In this document: positions 25,601-34,000 of the stretch, one piece after another
Position numbering within the stretch: position 1 is the first letter of the stretch
Layout of the letters: the number at the start of each line of letters is the position of its first letter
Source of the DNA: Malachius bipustulatus
Lineage: Eukaryota > Arthropoda > Insecta > Coleoptera > Melyridae
NCBI GenBank assembly: GCA_910589415.1
Contig: OU342631.1
Coordinates: 2,108,001 to 2,172,000 of the forward strand
DNA: 64,000 nucleotides
Direction: 5' to 3'
Translations under genes and position numbers: made by a program
Notes under the pieces: generated by a model
What the model was told of the DNA's origin: nothing
The model's input: the letters and a program-made list of their open reading frames with translations, nothing else
Database searches by the model: none

Positions 25601-27174
25601 TTTGGCATTAGATCAATAATGAACATGAGCCTAGAAACCACGATTTCCTATTTGTTATTCATTTTTGCTCGAGAATTCCACTCCTAATAAAAAATTAATA
25701 TGCAGTTGTCACTTGATTTTTTGCCATTTCACCATTTGCATGTCCATAAAAATACCAGACTTTCATATTTTTATAAAGTTATAAGTGTTATCTTTTAGTA
25801 GGAGGTAGTAATTTTATGCAGAGAAGTGGGACATAAGAATGTTTACAACTACAAAATTTCCAGATTGTTGAAATTAGACATTTTTTTTCATGTTTTCCGA
25901 AATGTAAAATATGTAACACAAAAATTTTGAAAACTAGCCAAAATATTTTTTTTTAATAAGATATACAGTGTGACCCATTTGTTCTTGAAACACCCTGTAA
26001 ATCATAGAGCTTGCTAAACTATATTTTGGGAGCAAAAAGCGTCTCATTCCTACAAAATCCAAGGCCTACCTACTAGATCATTGTTTACTTGTAAAATCTC
26101 AGCAATTCATCTTAGCGATTTTTTAGAAAAAAACTGGGCACGCCACAGGATTCACCACCCCTTAAAACGGTACCTACTCTATAAAATTTTATTGGAAATG
26201 TCAGAGTAATAAGAATCTTGCAGTTATTTTAGAAATTCATAATAATACTCCGAATTTTACTCGAATAAATTTATTCGAAAAGGTCAAAGTTATCCATGAA
26301 AAAAACTTAAACTACTTATCTGACTGTTAAAAGTGGCAAATAATTTTGTAGGATAATTCCAACGTGTCTAGTGTTAAGCATGGGTAACATAACTTTGAGA
26401 GACAAAATATAAATGGTACGTTTAGTTGGTAATGTAATTTAATTTTTTATTATTATTTTTTTTTTTTTTACTTATGATAGCTTTTGACCTTTTCGAATGA
26501 ATTTATGAAAATTCTGAGTATTATTATGAATTTCTAAAATAACTGCAAGATCCTTATTACTCTGACATTTCCAATAAAATTTTATACAGTACCGTTTTAA
26601 GGGCTAGTGAATCCTGTGGCGTGCCCAGTTTTTTCTAAAAAAATCGCTAATATGAATTTTTGAGATTTTAAAAGTAAACACTGATCTAGTAGGCCTTGGA
26701 TTTTGTAGGAATGAGACGCTTTTTGCTCCCAAAATATAGTTTTGCAAGCTCTATGATTTAAAAGATATACTTTTAAAATCGCACCATAAATTAAGATTCT
26801 ACAGGGTGTTTCAAGAGCAAATGGGTCACACTGTAGGTATTCTATCATTCTATTGTTTCTAATCATTCAATAGTTGAAAAATTCAGTAGTTTTAAACTTT
26901 AGTCTATTACAGTACTTGCTAAGCAACCTTAAGTTGATGAGTGTTAATTTGTTCCATAGGTACACTAATTTGCATAATCTGAAATAATGCTTCCTCCTGA
27001 ATAATTAAGTTATATTCTTTCTTGGTTCATGATAATGAGAGTACCTAATTTAATTGTTTAACTGATGAATCGTTTCTTGTTTCAGGAAAAGTAAAAGTCA
27101 ACAATGCTCAAATTGCAACACAGAATATCCCAGCAACTAATGGAGTCATACATGCAATAGACGTTCTCTTATAG
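7617..27174 (+). CDS. Fasciclin (FAS1) domain protein, 3' end of gene, three exons
   Basis: This is the C-terminal part of a secreted or cell-surface adhesion protein of the midline-fasciclin / TGFBI (beta ig-h3) / periostin type. The exons are 7617-7818, 8906-9121 and 27086-27174; all have AG acceptors, GT donors follow the first two, and the frame joins cleanly (168 codons plus stop TAG). The first exon ends one FAS1 domain (GTAHAIDRVMFPLP, the conserved H-box region). It then starts a second, complete FAS1 domain: TFTLFAPTDRAF (F-box), LRHMVQGTLY, then VNNAQI and NGVIHAIDVLL at the very C-terminus. Earlier domains and the signal peptide must lie left of the window. The final intron is about 18 kb and full of TEs. 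An ortholog of Drosophila mfas is likely, but the symbol is not certain without the N-terminus. Confidence 0.88.
9122..10774. other. First part of the 18 kb fasciclin intron, nothing recognised
   Basis: This is intronic sequence without a supported gene. Short ORFs at 9225-9407 and 10043-10249 on the minus strand are unsupported. GC-richer spots near 9720-9910 and 10180-10260 may be old TE pieces, but no family signature is visible. Confidence 0.4.
10775..10925 (+). mobile_element. Possible Helitron 3' terminus
   Basis: The sequence ends in CTAG (10922-10925) followed by T, as expected of Helitron CTRR ends, which insert before a T. Eleven bases span the gap from a small hairpin (GGCAA at 10897-10901 pairing with TTGCC at 10910-10914) to that end. 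The preceding 150 bp contains one copy of the ACTTCCGG/CCGGAA near-palindrome (10775-10796). The 5' end of the element was not located, and no Rep/helicase coding sequence is present, so at most this is a non-autonomous copy. Confidence 0.45.
10985..11954. mobile_element. Fold-back DNA element with TA-CAGGGTG ends (970 bp)
   Basis: The left end reads CAGGGTGTCCGGTAAGTACC and the right end is its reverse complement, each flanked by TA. The arms continue inward for hundreds of bases: the terminal 80 bp are almost perfect, then come matching segments around TTTTGACAGGTGTCA and the facing copy near 11650. The whole element is nearly one palindrome. It has no ORF. TA flanks and terminal inverted repeats suggest a non-autonomous Tc1/mariner/IS630-type element. 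Confidence 0.85.
11955..14599. other. Fasciclin intron, no recognised feature
   Basis: AT-rich intronic DNA. The ORF at 13654-13974 (106 codons, starting with ATG) has the low-complexity K/N composition of chance ORFs in AT-rich sequence and no recognisable domain. The minus-strand ORF at 13058-13246 is likewise unsupported. Confidence 0.4.
14600..15335 (+). mobile_element. Probable 5' region and ORF1 start of a non-LTR retrotransposon
   Basis: A GC-rich block stands out from its AT-rich surroundings. From about 15040 one + strand frame reads KDAMDIDSNPTP..., then PLDQEEKKTSPEEKEDE, a stop, then PDYKPSGDFLTPEDLDTLAT. This is an acidic, low-complexity N-terminus typical of gag-like ORF1 proteins of LINEs. 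The upstream part (14610-14930) contains the CTTAACCTAACCTC type of string common in LINE 5' UTRs. No zinc knuckle or reverse transcriptase is present, so this is a truncated copy. The family is uncertain. Confidence 0.5.
15678..15753. mobile_element. 76-bp near-perfect palindromic MITE with a TTAA-like flank
   Basis: The left half, from AAGGCCGGCTCTCACTTGT, and the right half, ending ACAAGTGAGAACCGGCCTT, form a 34-bp stem with one or two mismatches around a loop of about 7 nt (GTGCCAT). The right flank is TTAA and the left is CTAA, compatible with a TTAA target site (piggyBac-like). The element is nothing but its two inverted repeats. Confidence 0.75.
15797..19206. mobile_element. Giant fold-back element (3.4 kb), arms of about 1.16 kb
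   Basis: The left arm 15797-16956 and right arm 18047-19206 are near-identical inverted copies. Both contain the same small ORFs (for example 15791-15976 on minus and 19027-19251 on plus). The arms begin TGTGGGCCTTTCAAG, and the homology stops sharply at AATCACAACGTATA on the inner side. The spacer 16957-18046 is unique and, with the right arm, carries a decayed minus-strand coding region. It lies in the fasciclin intron, so a pre-mRNA copy could fold into long double-stranded RNA. Confidence 0.9.
17678..18180 (-). pseudogene. Decayed TE-associated protein remnant
   Basis: On the minus strand, from the inner part of the right arm into the spacer, broken frames read HIFDGMSVAQKLRKP, then EHLAIIPKYSQ, then an intact stretch (17678-17878) ending LISNQEKADTRILLHILSAK. 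The FDGM...EEADTRxLLHA arrangement recurs in uncharacterised, TE-associated proteins of insects and cnidarians. That is recognition from memory, not a search. Several frameshifts and stops are present. The sense of FDGM is also found, inverted, in the left arm at about 16836-16880, so part of the gene is duplicated head-to-head. Confidence 0.5.
19552..20074. mobile_element. Fold-back MITE family A, copy 1 (523 bp, TA flanks)
   Basis: Ends are CAGGGTGTTAAGAAAATGAC and its inverse, flanked by TA on both sides. The arms (about 80 bp) also include the GTGTCCCCTACAATGTACT segment. A second copy of the same family lies at 33229-33745 in inverted orientation: the asymmetric middle part (the GCAACGTTTAACACGATAACT segment) is reversed between them. 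No ORF. Confidence 0.85.
20075..22865. other. Fasciclin intron, with a possible TE-coding remnant at about 20700-21600
   Basis: At 20757-21035 a + strand frame reads LEPGNRVLRKPGQTSTAHDT... and on to a stop. Its composition looks protein-like (not K/N-rich), and GC content is raised until about 21620, so a broken coding remnant, probably from a TE, is likely. I do not recognise the family. The rest is AT-rich sequence with no gene. Confidence 0.3.
22866..24138. mobile_element. Fold-back element carrying a transposase remnant (about 1.27 kb)
   Basis: The arms at about 22880-23115 and 23940-24130 are inverted copies: GTCAGTTAGCCATATCTCG on the left faces CGAGATATGGCTAACTGAC on the right, and later AAAGCTGATGGCGAT faces ATCGCCATCAGCTTT. 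The left terminus TATAGGGTGTTTCAC resembles the CAGGGTG family; the matching right terminus is lost. Each arm carries one ACTTCCGG/CCGGAA near-palindrome (22996-23014 and 24033-24051). The middle encodes the transposase fragment listed separately. Confidence 0.8.
23483..23908 (+). pseudogene. N-terminal transposase remnant (DUF4817-like helix-turn-helix, IS630/mariner-like)
   Basis: The reading begins with ATG at 23483: GYSNEDFLNMLLIHGE, then RIAARI and a stop. In the next frame follow PPTAEHTISRLLENCRKG, SIVDNEEIEINILEYFV, VSVASVHRLLRKHKRHPF and LQSLKPGDAQRRIELCKW. This order (a short N-terminal helix-turn-helix with DMLL-like helix, then the VS..SVHRLL recognition helix, then the RR..CKW linker) is that of insect IS630/mariner-like transposases with the DUF4817 domain. 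It stops at CKW just before the DDE catalytic domain. Frameshifts and an internal stop make it non-functional. Confidence 0.7.
24139..25330. other. Fasciclin intron around a small MITE, otherwise no recognised feature
   Basis: Apart from the small element at 24665-24832, this is AT-rich intronic sequence. ORFs at 24293-24519 on both strands and 24819-25094 on the minus strand show no family features. Confidence 0.4.
24665..24832. mobile_element. Small MITE (about 170 bp)
   Basis: Terminal inverted repeats are AGGTGTTCGCAGACCAAC on the left and GTTGGTCTACGAACACCT on the right (one mismatch), with further pairing inside (GGAACGTAATTGTGCAG facing CTGTTCCACAATTAAG, partial). It is GC-rich compared with its flanks. 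No ORF. Flanking ATA on both sides may be a target duplication. Confidence 0.65.
25331..25650. mobile_element. Fold-back MITE (about 320 bp)
   Basis: Arms of about 105-120 bp run inward from TAGGAGATCGAGGGTTCTA on the left and the inverse TAGAAACCACGATTTCCTA on the right. They include GCCAAAGACAGGAG facing CTCCTGTCTTTGGC and ATTTCGTTCTTATTGGAGCT facing AGCTCCAATAAGAACGAAAT. No ORF. Confidence 0.8.
25966..26833. mobile_element. Fold-back DNA element with TA-CAGTGTGACCC ends (868 bp)
   Basis: Ends are CAGTGTGACCCATTTG and its inverse CAAATGGGTCACACTG, both flanked by TA. Long arms follow: CATAGAGCTTGC faces GCAAGCTCTATG, and CGTACCATTTA-side sequence near 26410 surrounds the centre. A CAGGGTGTTTCAAGA string sits subterminally in each arm (inverted at about 25985-26000). 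The ORF on the minus strand at 26597-26866 is a by-product of the arm, not a gene. Confidence 0.85.
26834..27085. other. End of fasciclin intron
   Basis: This is plain intronic sequence leading to the last acceptor (polypyrimidine TTTCTTGTTTCAG ending at 27085). Confidence 0.5.
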
Positions 27175-28091
27175 TAGAACGTCTCAACCAAATGAGAACT
27201 GTAATTTATAATTTATGTAATTTATCGAAGTTCCCATTACACTGAAAATAATCGTCTTTCAGAAAATAACATGTAAATTCAGTGGATGACAGAAAATACT
27301 GAAAATATTCAAGTTGCAAAACTGGTTGTCATTTCAATATTGCTCCATTCCTTTAAACCGTCTATGAATGTGAAAATTAATTATCTTTCTTTCTAAATAA
27401 AATTTAATCATAAATATGTTAAATTTTATTCAAGTTGATTTTCAATTATTAATTTATATACATACTCATTAAAAAAATAATAAAATTAAATTGTTTCAAA
27501 AATAATAATAAATTATGTATTTTAATTTTGTTAAAAGTACTTGAATTTTCTATATATTTATCATCTTAAGAATCTGTACATAATAATATTTATAAAGTTC
27601 ATGCTGTGCATGTTCTGAATTAAAAGGCTGATATTTTCAATTATTACACTCCAAAAAAATCTTTTTTTGAAATAAATTTTTTGAATGCAAAGCCTTAAAA
27701 TTCTTCAACATATATTTTCTCTAGATGTAAGGATTATAATAGTGTAAAATATTTAATTGTATAGGTAAATGTAAGAACTTATCTGTAACATACCTGTGTA
27801 TTTTTAATAAATAAAAATAAACAATTACCACAGTCAATTTTTTTGATCTTTAATAGATAGTTATTAACATTGACTTACATTATTTAATTACTTCTGAGAA
27901 GAACAACAAATTAATAATAACTCTAAGGATATAAAAGAAAACAATATATTACCATGATATTCCATAATTATTACCATGATATTCCACAAGACCCAACAAT
28001 AAAAAATATTCTATATCTAAACGCTGTAGCAATAATAACTAAAAATTCATAAAAATAAATAGTCATAGTTTTTATTAAAAGAAGACTGAAG
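27175..28091. other. Overlapping 3' UTR zone of convergent fasciclin and VPS52 genes
   Basis: After the fasciclin stop there are + strand AATAAA signals at 27396-27401 and at about 27806-27820. For VPS52, read on the minus strand, AATAAA is at 28076-28071, only 16 nt after the stop codon. The convergent genes therefore leave at most a few hundred bases between transcript ends. Confidence 0.5.
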
Positions 28092-31000
28092 CTAGTAATT
28101 AGTTTTATATTTTTTCATTTCAACCATAATATGATGAATGTTTGTAAGTTGTGATCTCACGTTTGGACTCAACATTCTATGAAGTCGGTGGTAATACTGC
28201 ACTAATTGGGTCAGAGCCAACTGTAATAAACTAGATCCTGTAACGAGATTCGGAAACGAAAGTAACACTTCCCGATTCAATTCCTCTAAGGCTCTTTTCC
28301 ATCTCGATGAAAAATTCTTCACGATAGCACTAGCTTTGCCTTCCATTTTTTTCAAATCATCTAATCTGCCCTTCTCTAACAAATGTTCGCCCTCCTTAAT
28401 GTACTGTATCATTTCCCCAAAATGAGGACTCAGGATCTCTTCTACATATTCCCCGCTTTTAGAAGACATTCTAGCCTTGAAAGCTTCTGCCTCTTTGCAG
28501 TTATCTCGAGTATGTTCCATTATAATATTTAAAATCATGTCATAGTTATTTATGAGAAAAATTAATTGATCTTTTCTTTGCTGGAAGGCACCAGCTAATC
28601 TCATAATAAATAATTCTACTTCTTCCTGTAGTTCCGCTAGTAATCGATTAATTACATCGTTTGGAAAGCTTTCACTTATGCCCACTACTGCACCACTAAA
28701 TTCTGCATATCGTCTAGTTATCTATAATAAAAAATCAAACATCTGGCACACTACATATAAATCTTAAACGATTTACACTTACATAATGTGGTCCCATTTC
28801 CAAATTGAATTTGTTTGGTTCAGCATCTTTAATACTGGCAATATTTAACCTGAAAACGTACTCGAACCTTGAAAGGAAAAGTTTTTCCAGACTTTCCCAG
28901 TAGTCGTCCAGTGCTGGAACGCATCGTTTATGACACATAATCCTATAACGCATGATCAAATGAAAGCAGAGGAAATGAGCTATCATGTCATATGAGTCAT
29001 TAACATAACTCTCGATATTTTTCTGAAAAAAATACAATATGCTGTCACAATGTATAGAACAAAAACTTGGAAAAATTTTTCTATATGATTTAGTTAAAAT
29101 TATTAAGATATTGTTACGAAGCTAACTTTATTTTCAACAAAACATTTATAATAGTTTATAATTTATTATAAACAAAAATTTAATAGTCTTTGTTATTTAA
29201 AAAACAATATCCTCCAAATTATTAACCAATAATCACTTCTGTTATTCTGTCACAAACCCTTCACTCAGCATCACGTTGTAAGATATTGAAGGTGACGGAA
29301 CGAGAAGTGTCAGCAAGAGGATATCATCACATTACCCCAGGTTGATCCAAGTGTGTTGTCGCTCTCGCTCGCAATGTTTTGTTCTGCCGAGCCCTTCACT
29401 CGGGCAAGCGTTAGCATAAATGATTCACGCATATTCACTAATAAAGGAGTGCTTTATGTTTTAATTTTATCAATATTTAAATGTTGGTATGCCAATCAAT
29501 GGAATACCTGTGGTAGTTTCATCGCATCAATTTCTACAATTAGGCACAACATACTTTCTACCCATTTTTACTTATCACTTATTCAGAAAAAAATAAAATA
29601 GAGTAACACGACATCCTGATGGTGGCAATTTGCATGTGTAAGAGCAAAAGGTCAGAGCTTTTACTGGCGAGACTCATACACTGACTATTGATAACTATTC
29701 CATACCTTTGCTTAATGTTGAAATATAATTGAAACTGTCCGGAATTTATGCGCAAAAAATTATGGGGGTGATTCTACTTGATAAAATATTCCCAAAAGTA
29801 TCTATAATTTTTTTTCGAAAACTCACAAATAAGAAAGTTATGAGCCTTCAAAGTTGATTTTTTTAAATCAATATTTTTTTAAACTTTTTTTCTAGTGTAC
29901 GGATTTTCTTAAAATGTGCATCCTTGGTCCAAATTACACTTGAAGCCCTCGAAATCTAGAGGCCTTAACTGCCCTTGACCTTCAAAAAAGACCTATAACT
30001 TTTTTCGTAATATTTTTTTCTGAGTTTGGAAGTTTAGAAGATATGAAAGATGAATATATTTTTTTAGCCATAAAATGGTGCCCGCGTTTGGTTCTTTTTG
30101 CAAGTTTTTTGAAATTCATTTGAAATTGAATTTGACATCTTGTAAAAAATTATTAAAAATTTTTAAAATTTTATCATTTACAAGTCTATTTATATACGAA
30201 TGTCTCTGTTTTGTACATAACTAGGCAACCCTGCAGCTGTTTCCAAAGCATGCTTTGGTATTGTTGCAGAATGATCATAATTTATGGTGATCAATTTTAG
30301 TGCACGCAAATTTTTAAAACAGTTTTACTCGGAAACAGGTCATTTTATCGTGACAGACAAAGAGGACCTTTTCCGATTATTTCTTCATGTTCTTCAATTG
30401 TGCATCTTCAAAAAAAAAAAAAATTTTACGAAAAAAGTTATAGGCCTTTTTCGAAGGTGAAGGGCAGTTAAGGCCTCTTGATTTCGAGGGATTCAAGTCT
30501 AATTTGGACCAAGAATGCAAAGCAACACCAGTGGCAAGTATGTATGTAAAATTTTAAGAAAATCCGTACACTAGAAAATAAGTTATAAAAAAATATTGAT
30601 TTAAAAAAATCAACTTTGAAGGCTTATAACTTTCTTATTTGTGAGTTTTCGAAAAAAATTTATAGATACTTTTGGCAATATTTTATCAAGTAGAATCACC
30701 CCCTTAATTTTTTTGCGCATAATTTCCGGAGACCCTGTATACATAATATACAGGGTGTTTGGTATAAGAACCGACACATAGCAGGGGCGTGTAGGAGAAC
30801 CCTAAATATGATGATTTAATGCAACTTACCTCTATACTAAGTTGTACCTCTGAGAAGTTATAGGAGTTGAAAGTGGGGTTTCAAATTTCGAAATTATCTC
30901 AATTGTACCTGAACTTAGGAAAACCAAATTTGGTACACGTTGTGAGTTTACCAGGAGCATTAATTGACAGCAAATAGAGTTCAATTGTAGCATTTTAAAG

Positions 31001-34000
31001 GGTTGATAAGGGATGATGCACTCATAAAATGTTACAGAACTTTTTAACCCGCTGGCTGATTTGAGAAATTTTTACTTTATTTTATGGAAAATTTAATTCT
31101 AATACTTTTATGTTGTTTTCAACAAAAATCTGAAAAACTAAAAAAAAAATATTGCAGTTATGTACCTAATCTATTCATCGAAAATTGAAAAGTTGGTTTT
31201 TTACTCGCAAACTTTTTTCTTTTGATATTTAAAAAAAATCTTTGTCATTTTGAACCTGATCCTCCTTGATCCTAAACTTTAAAATCTAATTTAAACCAAT
31301 TTTTGAATTTTCGATGATTTTAAATAACTGAATTGCAATACTTTTCTTTAGTTTTTTTGTATTTTTGTTGAAAACAACATACCTTTTTTTAAATAATAAG
31401 AGAATTAAAAGATTTAGAATTGTTATTAATGAAATTCCCCTTAAAATAAAGTAAAAATTTCTCGAATCGGCTTAAATGTAACATTTTAAGATTTTTCCAA
31501 GATTTGCTTTTGTTTTGTTTTTTTTTTTTAATATTTTACAAAAGTGTAAAATTTTACTTAGCAACTTCTTATACTTGATCAGAAATATGAAATTAATTCT
31601 TAAATGAAATGTGATATAAAAAAGTTATTCCCTCTTTTATATTTAAAATGCGATTTTATACATGACTCGCGATTTTAGCTATCCAGTTACCAAAAAAAAT
31701 CAATTTCACAGCAGTATACAGTAGAATTTTTAAAACATCAGTGTTTTATTTATCATCCATCAGTATGCAGAGATTCTACAAAGTAAGGGTTGAAATAATA
31801 AATTTTACATTTGCGATGATACGTCAAGTAATATGGGGCACACTGTTTTACGGCTTCCACCTTATCACTGTATTTTCAATCCCATTGAACAAGTTTGGCA
31901 TCAAATCAAAACAGGCTTTAGCAAGTTCAATACTTCACCAAAAATAAGTAGCAGTGTGGTGCAATTGATTAGAAATGCTGCTGAAAGTGTTAGTAACGAA
32001 CAATGGAAAAAATATGCAGACCATGTCATTAAAATTAAAAATTCATATGCTTGTGTCCAAAACTTAATATTTTCTGAAATTATTGTTAATTTAGATGCAG
32101 ATAGTAGTGATAGTGACAGCGATAGTAATACTGAAACAGCTTACGTAACTTATTTTTTCTATTATTACTTTTACCACCGGTAAAAATATTTGTCCAATAT
32201 GTACCTATAATACCTAATGTAATAGCATTTAAAGTTTTAAGTTGCTCATTGAGAATTTGCCTGATACTGCCCTGTTCCCGGTTCAGTAAATAAATCTCAG
32301 GTAGCAGTTTGTTAACACCTATTTCTGATTCATGTTCTTAACTGCATGCCTGCCCTATTCTTATTATATTTACCAGCAAATGCCTTTGCGGACAAATGTA
32401 ATTTATGATTTTACTATATCTTGAATCCTACTTTACCAACTACTTTCCAACCTACTACTACGAACCTACTTTCCCAGAAACAGAGCTCCATTCCTCATTA
32501 GACAAGTCATATGAACTGAGGCTCCCGATCCCAACCGCTGTTCGCGAGCATCACAGTTCACAACGCCTACTTAATGTTGTTAAGGAACTCGTTCGGCAAA
32601 AACAGTCAGTACAGTAGTTACACTTGTACTAATAACAGAAAGTGATAAATATGTAAAGTGAATTAGGTCCTGGACGAAGGGCTCATTATTCAGAGGTTAT
32701 TGTTGTGATAGTAAATTTGAAAAATTATTACTATAAATATTGTAATGCTAATAATCATAAAAGTGAAGTTCGTCACAACATATACGTATATCAATAAACT
32801 TACTTTCAGTACAGTCAAAGTTCTACCCATGATAGCATTGAACAAATCCATAGCAGCTTGTGCCTTCACCATGAAAAATTCCGATACAAACAAATATTCT
32901 CTGCAAGCATTGTCAACTAATGCATACTGTTCGCTCCTGAATAAGGCTTCATAAGGGTACTGAAAACAAAGCAACATTTAATAGAAAATTTGAAAACAAT
33001 ATCTAATTACTAATTAGACTAATAAAGTTAATTCTTTATTAAGTTTTGGTATGTCATTTTATTTGAACAAGCAAGGGAAAGATCATTTAAAAAACACATC
33101 TGACCTGAGAGTATGTAGGAACTGAGAGCTTTATCTCTGTTCACAAATAAACTATGATGACAATTGACTTATTTAATTTTGTATTCTGATATGTGATTGA
33201 CTATTAGGCCTGTATTCATCAATAAATACAGGGTGTTAAGAAAATGACGGATAAACTCTTCAGTATATTGTAGGGAACGCTCAGTAGAGTACGGGAAAAA
33301 TAATTTAAAAAATTCTGGTCTTCAATTTGGTGAGATAAAAAATGCCAAAGTTAACATTTTACTATCTTTGTTTTTCGGTATTTGCAAAAAACTAGATGAT
33401 TTTACAGATATAAAAAAGGGTACTTTTTTATCAATTTTAAAAAATGCTTAAGATGTATTGCTGGCTTGGAAAATTTAATAAGAATTTTTTTTATTTTCTA
33501 AGATGCTGAAAAAAGCATTTGGCAACAACGGTTTTGATACCTGAAACTACCTACATTGTTAGAAATTAGACGAAATTACCAAATACCAGCAGTTATCGTG
33601 TTAAACGTTGCCAAATTTATTGTTCAATATTTTGCTTATATCTTTCAAAATGTAGCTCTGATTTTTTTTTACATTTTTCCCGTACTTTACTGAGTGTCCC
33701 CTCCAATGTACTAAAGAGTTTATCCGTAATTTTCTTAACACCCTATATATAACCCCCGGGGTTATATTTTGGGACATGTGATTGGTTTAAAATTTGTAGC
33801 GTTCATAGGGTTTGAGCATTAGACCAATCAGCTGTCAGAAAATTAAAAATATCACCCCCAGTTATATTTTGAAGTTTGATGAATACGGACATTGGTGATT
33901 AAAACCAAAGTGGGTAAAACAAATATCGTTGGGCCGTATGATTTCCCTTTCATTATGTCGTTAAGCCTTGAACGTTTCTAACTTTTAATAGAAGTGAAAT

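Noticed and set aside
26597..26866. 89-codon minus-strand ORF
   Set aside because: It is the right arm of the fold-back element at 25966-26833; no protein family.
32405..32617. 70-codon + strand ORF in the VPS52 intron
   Set aside because: Looks partly protein-like but no family, no start context and no splice signals; noted only as unidentified sequence.
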